64,000 nt of DNA, taken from assembly GCA_023055425.1 (NCBI GenBank), contig JALGPY010000001.1:28633001-28697000 (forward strand). Reading direction: 5' to 3'. The translations under genes were made by a program, and so were the position numbers. This DNA comes from Linanthus parryae (lineage: Eukaryota > Streptophyta > Magnoliopsida > Ericales > Polemoniaceae). Shown piece after piece: positions 45,566 through 57,620 of the stretch. Positions within the stretch are counted from its first letter, which is position 1; each line of letters opens with the position of its first letter. A model generated the notes under the pieces. That model was not told where the DNA came from and did not search any database. It worked only from the letters and a program-made list of their open reading frames with translations.

Positions 45566-47040
45566 TGACACGCTCCAACTGCAAGTGCACAGTTGTCGGT
45601 GTAGTGATAATATTCCGGAAATGCGGGTTGTCGAACCCAAGAGACTTTGTTGTAAATTAGCTACTAAATTTGTTCTTTGTGTGGGTAAAGCGCGTTGAGT
45701 TGTTGTTCTAATTCTACTAATAATTAAAATAACGAGTATCTCAAATAATTCAATGAATTAATTCAAGATTAATAAGCACGAGTTGATTTGGTTGTTTCTC
45801 AAAGTTGATCAAGATCAGGATATCTCTACGGATCACTAGGTATTTCACACTACGTTGGATTTATGCTCTAGTAACACGAACGTCTTTTACTTAGCCAAAC
45901 GAGAACCTATGCTTTGAATATTCCTCAACCAAAGCCTATATGCAAACTCTTGTACCTGATTCCTATAGCCTACTCAAGTTCAAATAAGCATTATGTTGTT
46001 GTGGTCTACTCTTAGTTCTAGCTAACTAGCAAGATTCCTCAACCCTAGATACGGCTAGTGCTTGATTCAAGTTTCCGGGTAGATAATGTTGATTCTTCTA
46101 ACATCCTATACCTATAATCATCCTATTGAGAGCTCAAACAATAGAAACGATAGAATTAAGTACATTAATCAAGCATAGCTAAGAAAAACACATTCAATTA
46201 AGCTAAAAGCATGAAAAAGATCCATAAATCACCAACATGGTGTTCAAAACCTAGCTACCTATGAGATATCCCGAATAGAATAAAGTTTAGCTCCTCATAG
46301 TTGGGAATACAACGAGGAATTTCCAAGTATTCATCAAAAACAAGAGAGATAGAGAGATCAAACGATGAATCCTTGATCCGGCGGAAATCCGAGCTCTCCA
46401 ATGACTTGGGAGCTGTCTCCTCCCTTCCTCCAGCAGAGTCCCCCCCCTGTTTTAGGTCTGAGAATTCGTTTCATAAGGCCTGGGCACGTTTTTTAATGAA
46501 TTTTGGCCGAATTTGCACTTCAGCCCCTCCAGTTTGTTATTCTCGAACAGAATTGTAAGCTGATTTTGCGCGGACTGTATCTCCCTCATACAGACTTGTC
46601 TTCGGGCCTACCATATATCGTTGGAAAGCTACGGGTGTCTAATTTCCAATTCGGCAGGCCTTTCTCCCAAATTATGTATAGATTTTCCTGAGCATCGAAA
46701 ATAGTACATGCTGGTCAGGAGTGACTTTTTCAACTTTTCTTCGTCTTTGCGTCTTCTTTTATCCTCTTCATCTAGCGCCATACCAAGTGTATCCAAGCCT
46801 CTCATAAGCTCCATTTCACCTATTTTACCTGAGAAACACAACAAAATACTACCCGTACAATTATCATCGCAAATATGAGAGAAATCATGCGCAAATAAGC
46901 TAGAAACACAACTTTTGACTCTTAGGCTTATAAATCGTAAAATTCACATATTTGTGCAATTATAACATATAAATCATGTGAAATAAGCCTAATAAAAGTA
47001 ATATGGAAGCATAATAATAACTCATAATAGAGAGTTATCA
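45566..47040 (-). repeat. 3' LTR of the LARD-like element
   Basis: It runs TGACACGCTCC...GAGAGTTATCA on the plus strand and is nearly identical to 51197-52666, with scattered substitutions and a few short indels. The two are far more alike than the LTRs of the intron 4 copia. Confidence 0.93.
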
Positions 47041-47056
47041 AATACCCCCACACTTA
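47041..47056 (-). other. Polypurine tract of the LARD-like element
   Basis: On the minus strand TAAGTGTGGGGGTATT lies directly before the TGATAACTCT start of the 3' LTR. A related TCAAGTGTGGGGGGAT lies internally near 48350, next to CTCAACGAATTT, as if the tract region were duplicated. Confidence 0.65.
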
Positions 47057-50000
47057 CCTTTTGCTCGTCCTGAGCAAATCACTGTTTACTAGCCAACTCA
47101 AAACGCAAACGACTCAACACGACTCACGACTATGCAACTACATGAACTAACTATAATGCAACTCGATTATAAACAATGCAATATAATAAATAATTTTTTT
47201 TTTTTCTTTTTGCGAGATTGGACAACCTCTCTATCATAAACCGAAATCATCAAATCCTCACAAGCTCACTTTGAAATTTCACAACACGTAGCAAGAAATG
47301 ATACATGATGATCCTATGCGCAAACTCACTAAGGCGTCCAAAAACATCCACCAAACCAAACCAAGATACGACACGTCTTTTGACTCGGAGGGTCTAGGCA
47401 TCTCAAGTCACTAAGTGGTCTTTCTTCGCCAAGTCATTTGAGGGTTTCAGACCCTCTTAGCCGTTATTGCTTTTGAAATGAAAATTATCCCATTGACGGG
47501 AGACACGACTCCTGTGATATACGGCTTGAATTTAGTTTCCCTCTTAAGCTCTACGTTGGATTGAATCCAAATTTTCCGCGCAAACGGAAGCACATTAGGT
47601 TGTTTCACCTTTGAAGCTCAAAAATATGTTTTTTTTTCATTTTTTTTCCTTAATTATTCTCCTCTGTTTTTACAACCGTGCAATAGAGCTTAAGAGTGTG
47701 GGCTTTTTAGGATTTTCTCTTAGAACCACCTTAAGAGATGGTGGTGCACGCTCCCCGACTTCGCTTAGGCCGAAGACTCGTACCACATAAAACCGACTCT
47801 ACACGAAGGTCCACCCCAGATTCTAAGAGTCCACAAGTTTCCACCGGAAACGGAATAATCAATCACTTAGAGACTCAATTCTCCTAGCACAATAAATGAA
47901 TCAAAAGTATGCCCGTAATCTACTTTCACTATTCCCGAGGTACCCGGGACATCCCTTCGTGAGACTTGCGCATAAAATACTATAATTAAAGTATCCCTAC
48001 TACGGTGCTTCCTACTCTCATGAGCTCTTTCACTGGATTCTCTTCGATTTCTAGGTCTTAAGTTGCCCTTTTCCTCAATTTTTAGGATTTTACTAATTTT
48101 TTTTTTTAATTTTTTTCATTAATTTTTTCTAACTCTATATGCTTTGGCCAACTCGCTTAACCAACAACTTTGGGTAGGGTGACTCAATAATTTAAAAGTG
48201 CATACAATGAAATATAAATAAACGCACAATACGACAATATACAGAAACACGACACGGACTACAAATACGACACTGACTCACAATACGACAATCTATTCTA
48301 CATGTAACTGGCGATGCATACACGGACATGGCTAGCAAATAGCTAAAAATCCCCCCACACTTGAGCGCTTCGTTGTCCTCAACGAATTTAGAGATCAACC
48401 AAGAAGACTCGGCATTCAAATGCGAGGGACAGTGATTCTACTCGGAGTCTGAATCACGGCACAAGAAAGTAGCTACAATAAATTTAGAGATAATTCAAGC
48501 TACGTGCACGTGACAAGTTGTGTGTACCGAAATTAAGCAAGTACTCAAGTATTCTCTAGGATTCTAACAGCTAATCCCAGCGGCGACTATGCACCGTGAC
48601 CATATTGTCAAAATAAAATCCTAAAGCAAGTACGATGTGCCTAAACGGTAAGTAAAGAGAGAGAAAAAAAATACTCACAACCGACACAAGGTCGGGGACG
48701 AAATCCGATACTTGCTGACTGAGAAAGCAAGAATAATCCCCAAGCAAGCATTGTGCGCATCAATGCTAACTCCCATGGTGGTCGAGTGTGTGAAACACAC
48801 CGGAGTCGATTGATCAGTTGCTGACAAAAGAAGTAACGAAGAATCCCCAAACTCGTGGTGTGAGCTCCCGTGGCGGTCGAGTGCGATGTAGCGCACCGGA
48901 GTCGATGTCTTCATCCACTTTTCTCATCTTTTTCAAACTGAAGAATCTGACCTGAAAAACCATTCAATCTTCTCATTGGCTTCCAGCTTTGAGTGATATA
49001 TATTCTCTTATAATGTACTCCAAATTTCCAAAGAAGACCAACAACATTTTTAATACCCAGTTTCATACACCCCTAAGTACTTTCATTATTCAATTTGTGG
49101 AACAAGTATCAACCACCTGCTTATAATCGTCTTTTGGAATTTCAATTGAGTTCAAAAATACTTGCAATAAACATCAATCTTTCCACTTGCCCTCAAGAAG
49201 CATCAGAGACATACTCTCAAACCTTGAATGTACATAAACACTGAAATTTCCCGAATTTCCCAACCGGCATGTTGCAGTTGATTCTCGGTGGGTAATAGTG
49301 GTGGGTGTGGGTGCTGTGTTTCTGGTTTTTACTCAATTGGGGGTTCTGGGTTGTTTCCGTCGGCTAAATCATATAGAGAACCAGCCGGAGTTCATGGTTC
49401 TTCCAGGCGTTGGATTTCGGTTCTGGCGGCGAGTTCGCAGGGGTTTCTGGTCGGGGTTTATTGGTCGAATCAGAGAGAGGGATGGATTTGGGCGGCGAGT
49501 GGTGGTCGCGGTGATTTCAGGAGGAAGATGGTGGTGATGGGCTGGAGGTCGCAGAGTGCTTCGAATCCGGTTTAAAGGAGGATAATTGTGGTTGGGTTGG
49601 CGGCCATGGGGGTTCCACAATCGGGGTTTGGGGTTTGGGTTTGTTTCTTCTGGGGCGTCGGTGTGACCGGGAATTAGGGAGAGGCGGTGGTTGTAAGCGT
49701 TAGGGGCAGAGAGGTTGAAGCAAGGGGTTCTGGGGTTAGGTTCGGCGTGGTAAGAACGGGTTTGCCGGAGAATGGAGAGATGGTGGTCACGCCGCCGACT
49801 TTAATGGTTGTCGGCGGCTGGGTTTGCTTTCAATTGGGGGTTCGAAGATGGGGTTTCTGGCGGTGTTGGCGCTGGTAATTGGTACTGGAGTTGATGCTAG
49901 CGGTGTTGATGGAGATAATGTCTTCTGGTTAAGGCTTAACTGAGAAGAAGACACGATGGATTCAACATTACTGCTGAAAAATTGAGAGTGTGAAATGCTG

Positions 50001-50572
50001 CAAGGGTACCTACGATGTTGCAACTCAGTGTTGCAACGTTGGGGGTACCCAACTGTATTTTTCAGCCTTCTTCATATTTGCACTCGCCTCCCCCTGAGCT
50101 AAGAAACAAATCATAAGGGCTTCACTGGACATATTCAGAAACCACGAACAGCACCCCTGCTGCTAGAAAATACACATTTCTCGCCATTTTTCTTCTTCCA
50201 CCATTTTTTCTCTTTCAGTTTCTTCTCAATTGAGCACAAACAAACTATCACAAGGATCGCGACTCTCAAGAATGATGAACTTGGATTTCCTAAGTGGAAG
50301 TTCTTCGTAAACTTTTTCTTCTTCTTCTTCCAATTCATGAGAACCGTCATCATAACGATTTCACAAATAATCACAAGTCTTCCATGTCGTGAGAAGAGAT
50401 TAGTATCTTCCTTGCATGTTTCCTCAATTTCCGATATCTTCAATGAAGTTTCAAAAGACGACTCATAAACTGGGAATGTTTGAGTACTTTCATCTACTTC
50501 GTTTGCACCCAAATCATCAACAAATTCAATTTCGGCATCTTGTTCATCTTCAATGAGCTCAAACGTGAGAGG
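47057..50572 (-). other. Internal region of the LARD-like element without recognisable genes
   Basis: Most of this is AT-rich with short T or A runs. A GC-rich patch at 49280-49900 gives overlapping Gly/Arg/Trp-rich frames on both strands and is unlike the rest, so it could be acquired DNA. GTTGCAAC-type inverted sequence lies near 50010-50040. No pol domain is found on either strand. Confidence 0.55.
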
Positions 50573-51055
50573 CTAATGTGCGATCGTAGATTCAAGCTCG
50601 TCAATGTTGATTCCATGAATGAGACTTTCAATCTCACTGAAAAACGCATCATGTTTCTCCCTCATACGAGACTCAAGCAATGAATCGATGTTTGGACATG
50701 GTGGGATACACAATGGCTCATCATCCTCTTCTTTAAGCGTTGGAAAGGTTGGAGCACCCTCTTGATTTGGATGGAGAACAAATTGTGCGTCCATGTGTGT
50801 TGTCTCCATTCCCATTCTTGTTGCTCGTTGTCGCCATTCTTCCACATTCGGAATCATCTCCTCAAGCATGCAACCAAGGAAGAAGAGTAACTGAGTGGGA
50901 GGGGTTGGGTCATTAGGACGAAAGGTGTAACGTTGTATCTCCATGGCTACCCTCTCTCTAATGCCATTCACATGGCACTCTTTCACGAAGTGCCCATATG
51001 CAAGGTTGCATGCTTCAAATATGCACGCAAAACGGCGATATTTCTCATCCTCCAT
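50573..51055 (-). CDS. Unrecognised ORF after the 5' LTR of the LARD-like element
   Basis: The frame is open to 51127, but the ATG at 51055 is preferred: it begins MEDEKYRRFACIFEACNLAY, and a TGTGTGCAG acceptor-like sequence lies just upstream. The product is about 160 residues, acidic at its C-terminus, with VKECHVNGIRERVAMEIQRY, a FRPNDPTPPTQLLFFLGCML segment and a Glu-rich end. It has no zinc knuckle and does not look like known Gag. Its place directly after the primer site suggests a Gag-like or accessory role, but that is only inference. Confidence 0.5.
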   Translation of the reverse strand: MEDEKYRRFACIFEACNLAYGHFVKECHVNGIRERVAMEIQRYTFRPNDPTPPTQLLFFLGCMLEEMIPNVEEWRQRATRMGMETTHMDAQFVLHPNQEGAPTFPTLKEEDDEPLCIPPCPNIDSLLESRMREKHDAFFSEIESLIHGINIDELESTIAH

Positions 51056-51172
51056 GCTTAGAGTTGAATGCCTGCACACATAAAATCTCAAGTAATACCG
51101 TGAGGTAATAAGAATAGAAAATAACAAAAAAAAAATCCCTAAAGCTAATAATTCTAACTAATTCAACCGAAG

Positions 51173-51190
51173 TCCCCGACAACGCCGCCA
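51173..51190 (-). other. Primer-binding site, tRNA-Asp type
   Basis: On the minus strand it reads TGGCGGCGTTGTCGGGGA, a few bases after the 5' LTR. It differs at two of 18 positions from the complement of the plant tRNA-Asp 3' end. Confidence 0.8.
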
Positions 51191-51196
51191 AAAACT

Positions 51197-52666
51197 TGAC
51201 ACGCTCCAACTGCAAGTGCACAGTTGTCGGTGTAGTGATAATATTCCGGAAATCCGGGTTGTCGAACCCAAGAGACTTCGTTGTAAATTAGCTACTAAAT
51301 TTGTTCTTTGTGCGGGTAAAGAGCGTTGAGTTGTTGTTCTAATTCTACTAATAATTAAAATAACGAGTATCTCAAATAATTCAATGAATTAATTCAAGAT
51401 TAATAAGCACGAGTTGATTTGGTTGTTTCTCAAAGTTGATCAAGATCAGGATATCTCTACGGATCACTAGGTATTTCACACTACGTTGGATTTATACTCT
51501 AGTAACACGAACGTCTTTTACTTAGCCAAACGAGCACCTATGCTTTGAAGATTCCTCAACCAAATCCTATATTCAAACTCCTGTACCTGATTCCTCTAGC
51601 CTACTCAAGTTCAAATAAGCATTATGTTGTTGTGGTCTACTCTTAGTTCTAGCTAACTAGCAAGATTCCTCAACCCTAGATACTGCTTGATTCAAGTTTC
51701 CGGGTAGATAATGTTGATTCCTCTAACATCCTATACCTATAATCATCCTATTGAGAGCTCCAACAATAGAAACGATAGAATTAAGTACATAAATCAAGCA
51801 TAGCTAAGAAAAACACATTCAGTTAAGCTAAAAGCATGAAAAAGATCCATAAATCACCAACATGGTGTTCAAAACCTAGCTACCTATGAGATATCCCGAA
51901 TAGAATAAATTTTAGCTACTCATAGTTGGGAATACAACGAGGAATTTCCAAGTATTCATCAAAAACAAGAGAGATAGAGAGATCAAACGATGAATCCTTG
52001 ATCCGGCGGGAATCCGAGCTCTCCAATGACTTGGGAGCTGTCTCCTCCCTTCCTCCAGCAGCGTCCCACCCTGTTTTAGGTCTGAGAATTCGTTTCATAA
52101 GGTCTGGGAACGTTTTTTTAATGAACTTTGGCCGAATTTGCACTTCAGCCCCTCCAGTTTGTAATTCTCGAACATAATTGTAAGCTGATTTTGTGCGGAC
52201 TGTATCTCCCTCATACAAACTTGTCTTCGGGCCTACCATATATCGTTGGAAAGCTACGGATGTATGCTTTCCAATTCCGTAGGCCTTGCTCCAAAATTAT
52301 GTATAGATTTTCCTGAGCATCGAAAATAGTACAGGCTGGTCAGGAGTGACTTTTTCAACTTTTCTTCGTCTTTGCGTCTTCTTTTCTCCTCTTCATATAG
52401 CGCCATACCAAGTGTATTCAAGCCTCTCATAAGCTCCATTTCACCTATTTTACCTGAGAAACACAACAAAATACTACCCGTACAATTATCATCGAAAATA
52501 TGAGAGAAATCATGCGCAAATAAGCTAGAAACACAACTTTTGACTCTTATGCTTATAAATCGTCAAATTCACATATTTGTGCAAATATAACATATAAATC
52601 ATGTGAAATAAGCCTAATAAAATTAATATTGAAGCATAAAAATAACTCCTAAAAGAGAATTATCAT
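51197..52666 (-). repeat. 5' LTR of the LARD-like element
   Basis: It has the same TGACACGCTCC...ATTATCA limits as its partner. It would hold the promoter in minus orientation. Open frames within it occur in both LTRs and are not genes. Confidence 0.93.
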
Positions 52667-52671
52667 ATATC

Positions 52672-55600
52672 CATCATATTGATGCTTTTGTTGAAGATGA
52701 AGAGGTATTCGAGTGGAAACTAACGGGGTTCTATGGTGACCCCGATAGGGAACAAAGATACAACTCTTGGGAATTGTTGAGGAAGATTGCTCCAAATAAG
52801 GGTACGTCATGGTGTGTTTGTGGTGATTTCAACGAGATAAGAACAAATATGGAGAAAGAAGGAGGAAGAGAGCGGCAATATGGCCAAATGCAAGCATTCA
52901 ACTCAGTTTTATAGGATCTTTGTTTGCTTGATCTCGGCTTCTCGGGGCCGGAGTTCACATGGTCAAATAACCAGGAAGAGGAGTCGCATATTAGATGCCG
53001 GCTGGATAGAGTTGTAGCCAATATTGAGTGGATGAATAAATTCCGAGGGGATAAAGTGTCACATGAAACTGGGTTGAGATCCGATCATAGACCACTACGA
53101 TTGGAGCGGGTGGCAGAAGCACCAAGAGGCAACAAACGAAGACGTTTCCACTATGAGAAAATGTGGAATTTGCACGAGAATTTTGCAGATTCGGTAACAA
53201 CCTACTGGGAAACCAGGGGTAGAAACAACATGCAAGTAAAGTTGCAGGAGTTAGCGGCACACTGCCGCAGGTGGAATAAGAATATGTTCGGGAGTGTGAA
53301 AGAACAGATTAGTAATTTGCGAAGGCGAAAGGATTACTTGGACAGCGTTGCCCAAACACGAATGGTCCAAGAGGAGCTTGACAATATTTCCGGAAAATAT
53401 GAGGAATTGTTAAGAAAGGAGGAGATGATGTGGGGCCCAAAGAGCCCATACGGACTGGCTAAAGTACGGTGATCGCGACGCTAAGTTCTTTCACTGCAAA
53501 TCTACAATAAGAAGAGCCAGGAACGGCTTCAAAGGAATCGAGGATGAAACAGGGAAGTGGGTCACGTCTGAAGAAGAGGTAACGACTTGCCTTGAACAAC
53601 ACTTCCAATCTATTTTTACCTCCAGCTGGCCCTCAATTGAAGAAATAACTAACGTTACAAGGCACCTGACCGAAAGAACAATACCAGAAGTAAAGGCGGT
53701 ATCTTTGGATGAAAAATTCACTGCTCAGGAAGTTCATTACGCGCTATTTCAAATGGGGCCTGATAAGGCCCTGGGTAAAGACGGTTTCCCAGCCAGGTTT
53801 TACCAGAAGCATTGGAACGTGGTGGGGGCCGATACGACCAGAACCTGCTTACAGATACTGAATGAAGGTGCAAGCTTTGGAAGCTTTAATCATACAATTA
53901 TCGCGCTGATCCCTACGTGTAAACAGCCGAGAAAAGCCGTGGATTTTAGATCGATAAGCTTATGCACTGTTGTTTATAAGATTGTTGCTAATTGCCAACA
54001 GAGTCAAATCTGTCCTAGATCAGTTGATCTCTGAAAACCAGTCAGCATTTGTTCCAGGAAGACCTATCACGGACAACATTTTAACCGCTTATGAAGTGAT
54101 TCACTCTCTTAAGACAAGAAAGAAGGGGAAAAAGGGTGCCCTAGCCGTTAAAGTTGATATGCCTAAGGCCTACAATAGAGTTGAGTGGTCGTTTCTTCGA
54201 GAGGTTTTGAAGAAGTTTGGTTTTGGCCCGCATATTACTTTATTTATTATGGGGTGTGTCTCTACGGCGCAATATGAGTTTGTTCGGGATGGGTCTCTAA
54301 CTGGAAGAGTTATCCCCTAAAGGGGGCTGAGACAGGGATGCCCCCTCTCACCCTATTTATTTGTGCTTTGTTCAGAAGCATTATCAAGTGTTGTTACCTC
54401 CGATGTACGCAATCGCAATCTTGCGGGAGTAACAGCATATCGGGGAGGACCAGTGATCTCCCACCTATTTTTTGCTGATGATTCTATATTCTTTTTATAG
54501 GCTACGGAGCATGAAATTACAAAATTACAAGTTATACTAAATTCCTACTGTAAAGCTTCAGGACAATTGATTAACTTCGACAAGTCCGCACTGGTCTTCT
54601 CCCCAAACGTCCCAGAAACTGTCAAAGCAAGCATAAAGCAGTTGTGTGGGATACCTGAAACGGACAAACATGAGAAATACTTGGGATTACCAACGACGAT
54701 CAGTAAGCAAAAGCATACTACCTTTTCTTCTATCTTAGAGATTTGATAGTAAATTAAAAGGGTGGAAGGAGAAATCACTGTCTATAGGCGGGAAAGAAGT
54801 CCTCATAAAAGCGGTTGCTAACGCTTTACCGTGTTATGCCATGTCATGTTTTAAACTACCCGATGGGGTCTTTCACAAAATTGAAGGCAAGATACGACAA
54901 TTCTGGTGGAGTAATTCAAAGAAAGAAAGGGGAATAAACTAGGTGTCATGGAATAAAATGCAAGAACCTAAAGAAAAAGGGGGTCTGGCCATGAGGAACT
55001 TCAAGATATTTAACCAGGCAATGCTTGCAAAGCAAGCCTGGCGAATTATCGATAACCCTCAGTCCCTCTTGAGTAGAGTATTTAAGGCTAAGTACTTTGC
55101 AACAGATGAGTTTTGGAATGCTAAAGAAGGAATCTCACCAAGTTACGCATGGCGAAGTTTGATCTTTGGGAGGCAGCTGCTGGCAAAAAGGTATGAGATG
55201 GAGAATAGGCAACGGCAACAAGGCAATGATGAACGGCCCTTGGCTGCTTAGAGAGCCAACTTTCAAGCTAATCACAAAAAACAGTATGGTTAATTCGATG
55301 AAAGTATAAGAGTTCATTAACCAAGAGGACCGCTGCTGGAACAAACAGAAACTTAAGGAGTACCTTTTTGAGGTGGGCTGTCAGAAAATTGAGAATATTA
55401 GAATCCCTCAGATCCCAACTGATGATGCAATCCGATGGCACTACACTGATAACAGAATCTATTCAGTTAAATCCGGGTACGCCCTGGGTATGCAAAACAA
55501 AGCGAATCAAGACAATATTGGGGAAAGTTCGGAACCAGCGAAGAACCCATACTCAAAATTGTGGAAGTTGAAGATAGAAGGAAAAATAAGTCACCTGGTG

Positions 55601-56479
55601 TGGAGGGCAGCTAACAATACACTGCCAACAACGGAAAACCTGAGAAGGCGAGGTATAAAGGTTGAGGACAGGTGCACGCTGTGTGAGGAGTGCAATGAAT
55701 GTGCGGAGCACCTCCTTTTCTTGTGTCCACTAGCAAAGTCGGTTTGGAACTCAGAAGAGGGCAAGGGCCTACTGGTAACATCTGGAGCAAATAATTCAGA
55801 GAGAATCCGAGCAGATCTGTTATGGTTAAAAGAGAAGGAGCTAATTAGTTACAACATCATCTTATGGGCAATTTGGCAAGGAAGAAACGCGAGAAAGTTT
55901 AAAGATTTGACACTAAACACTGATTTTCTTATACAACTAGCGCGGAGGAAAATTCAAGATCAACAAATCAGAAGGAGGGTGAAACTTATCTGTGAAGCCA
56001 GTACACCTGCGGAGAAGATAGATGAAGTGGAAACGCTTATTCTTCAGTTCGATGGTAGTTGGGATTTACTATCCAGCAAGGCCACGACATGATATACTCT
56101 TAGATCGAGGTCCGGCGACAGTTTTATGGCGGGGGCCTCACCTTCCCCGAGATGTGAAAGCGCCAGGTTATCGGAAGCGCATGCGTGCCTTCAAGCTCTG
56201 AAAAGAGCTCTCCCATGGAAGCAGAGCAAGATCTATCTGAGGGGAGACTCATCGCAAGTAGTGAACGACCTGCGAGAATTCAGAAATGGAAGAGGTAGGA
56301 GAGAAGAGGGAGAAATGAAAGAAGTATTAAGTGAAATGGTTGGTGTTATCTCCACTTACTCGGATATTGAAATCGCCGTCTGGGGAAGAGAGTTCAACAC
56401 AGTGCCACATCAACTAGCTCGACACGCGTACATTGAAGGGAAGGAATGCATGTGGACGGAACAGAAGCCAGCTTGGTGA
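52672..56479 (+). pseudogene. LINE ORF2 remainder (endonuclease, RT, RNase H), second LINE
   Basis: The endonuclease continues with TGFYGDPDREQRYNSW, CGDFNEI, FSGPEFTWSN and SDHRPL, the last holding the catalytic Asp and His. Reverse transcriptase follows: MGPDKALGKDGFPARFYQKH, AFVPGRPITDNILTAYEV, RGLRQGCPLSPYLFV and FFADDSIFF. The zinc-binding domain (SKLWKLKIEGKISHLVWRAA) and an RNase H-like end (AHACLQALKRAL, RGDSSQVVNDL) complete it. Breaks include a TAG near 52914, a frameshift near 53465, a TAA near 54320, a TAG near 54500, stops near 54745 and a stop near 56090. Confidence 0.88.
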
Positions 56480-56552
56480 ATGAGATGTATTGACAAAAGT
56501 GTGCTCCCAAAGCCTTTTTTAGGCACTAATTAATGAAATACTATTGGTTCCT

Positions 56553-56553
<1 letters not shown>

Positions 56554-56590
<37 letters not shown>
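56554..56590 (+). repeat. Poly-A tail of the second LINE
   Basis: Thirty-seven A residues follow TTAATGAAATACTATTGG, a typical L1 3' end, 75-110 bp after the RNase H stop. This marks the 3' end of the retroposed copy. Confidence 0.92.
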
Positions 56591-56592
<2 letters not shown>

Positions 56593-57304
56593 AAAGCACT
56601 TTCGGTTCCTTGTTAGTTGGGTTGGACACAACAATATTAGACAATTACAAAAAAGATGACAGTGTCCAAATTACTACTATCTTCGATGAATGTCTATTCG
56701 TAAAATTAAGAAGACGTCAATTTCGTTTAGATAGCATAAATTATAAATCGATCAAATAATTTATCTCATCGATACACACCCGATCAACTTTCATCGGTAC
56801 GCACCAATGTTTTTACTAAACAAGACTGTGAAAACCCATACCAAGTGTGAAGTTGACAAGGACAAGAGGGAACTGGCACGACAAAAGTTTAAAAAATGTT
56901 CCAGACAAAAAATCTTCTGTGGCATAAGAATACAGTACAAAGGACAAAAATGCCTGATTGGCAGTAGTATACAAGTAGTATTTGTTTTCGGACCAGACAA
57001 TTACATGGTCCAACTCCGATTTGGTCGTTGGTCATGCCACTATCTCTTTTAATGACTCCATCCTAATCACAATAACATAATGATGATGACTAAAACGCGG
57101 TTAAGTTAAATAACCACCACCACCTATACTTATCATTATCAATGTAACATTTCATACCAGCAAGGCACTAATTTAAGTTTCACATTAGTTCCCTTTTTTC
57201 TACAAGTAGTTTTGATAAGTTCCGTCTGACTTTAATTAATACTGCATTTTAAATAAGTGTTAATTTTCGTTAAAATTTACGTTATTTATGAGTCTACGTA
57301 TGTC
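56591..57304. other. Intergenic, nothing recognised
   Basis: AT-rich DNA between the LINE tail and the cluster of short A-tailed insertions. The open frames at 56791-57052 on both strands overlap each other and show no family features. Confidence 0.6.
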
Positions 57305-57350
57305 ATTATGTCACCGTGTTACCCTCAAAAAAAAATTATGTCACCGTGTT
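57305..57350. other. Micro-insertion with A tail between 16-bp duplicates
   Basis: ATTATGTCACCGTGTT occurs at 57305-57320 and 57335-57350, exactly flanking the 14-base ACCCTCAAAAAAAA. The pattern equals a target-site duplication around a very short A-tailed insert, as left by LINE-driven retroposition of a heavily truncated RNA. Confidence 0.7.
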
Positions 57351-57437
57351 TTAGCATATTACTTCACTCTTACTTTGTCCATACATTATTTCTTTTTGAG
57401 GGGATACTTTATCCGTATTTCTAAGGAGCTAATTGTA

Positions 57438-57532
57438 CAAATGGGTGCTAGCTCAAGTGGTAGAGCGTTTAAAAGCTCCTGCATGAGGTCCTGGGCTAGA
57501 AACCAGTTGACTATATAAATTTCAAAAAAAAA
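57438..57532 (+). mobile_element. tRNA-derived SINE, 95 bp, 12-bp target duplication
   Basis: The element carries an A-box-like TAGCTCAAGTGGTAGAG and a B-box-like GGTCCTGGGCTAGAAACC, the internal RNA polymerase III promoter of tRNA-type SINEs, and ends in a run of A. The perfect duplicate GAGCTAATTGTA flanks it at 57426-57437 and 57533-57544. It is short, with almost no body beyond the tRNA-like head. It would depend on LINE proteins to move. Confidence 0.88.
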
Positions 57533-57620
57533 GAGCTAATTGTAGACCACCCTTTGCGAATATTAATCTCGTTGAGGAATAATGTGAACTAAGTTTAAAA
57601 ATTACGGTCCTACTAAAGTT

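Larger units (their letters stand above)
45566..52666 (-). mobile_element. Large non-autonomous LTR retrotransposon (LARD-like), 7.1 kb
   Basis: Two LTRs of about 1.47 kb enclose 4.16 kb of internal DNA. On the minus strand the right LTR is the 5' one, followed by TGGCGGCGTTGTCGGGGA, which matches 16 of 18 bases of the site complementary to tRNA-Asp used by many plant Ty3/gypsy elements. The left LTR is preceded by a TAAGTGTGGGGGTATT polypurine tract. No protease, integrase, reverse transcriptase or RNase H is seen. The flanks TCTAT (45561-45565) and TATAT (52667-52671) are a 5-bp duplicate with one change. It sits in the LINE endonuclease frame. Confidence 0.88.
43780..56590 (+). mobile_element. 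L1-type LINE, split by an LTR element
   Basis: Without the 7.1-kb LTR element at 45566-52666 this LINE is about 5.7 kb. It has ORF1 with DUF4283 and a CCHC knuckle, ORF2 with endonuclease, reverse transcriptase, zinc-binding domain and RNase H, and a 37-base poly-A tail at 56554-56590. Stops are fewer than in the first LINE. The 5' limit is approximate and no certain target duplicate was found. Confidence 0.9.

Noticed and set aside
46301..46844. Open frames repeated at 51926-52469
   Set aside because: They are LTR sequence present in both copies, with no protein family features.
49288..49878. Gly/Arg/Trp-rich frames within the LARD-like element
   Set aside because: Several frames on both strands are open over the same GC-rich patch and none resembles a protein family.
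43785..56612. Target duplicate for the second LINE
   Set aside because: Sequence before the 5' end and after the poly-A tail shows only a loose inverted resemblance, not a direct repeat, so none is claimed.
57440..57520. Possible tRNA gene
   Set aside because: A- and B-box-like sequences are present, but no cloverleaf with paired acceptor arms is seen, and the A tail with 12-bp target duplicates shows a SINE.
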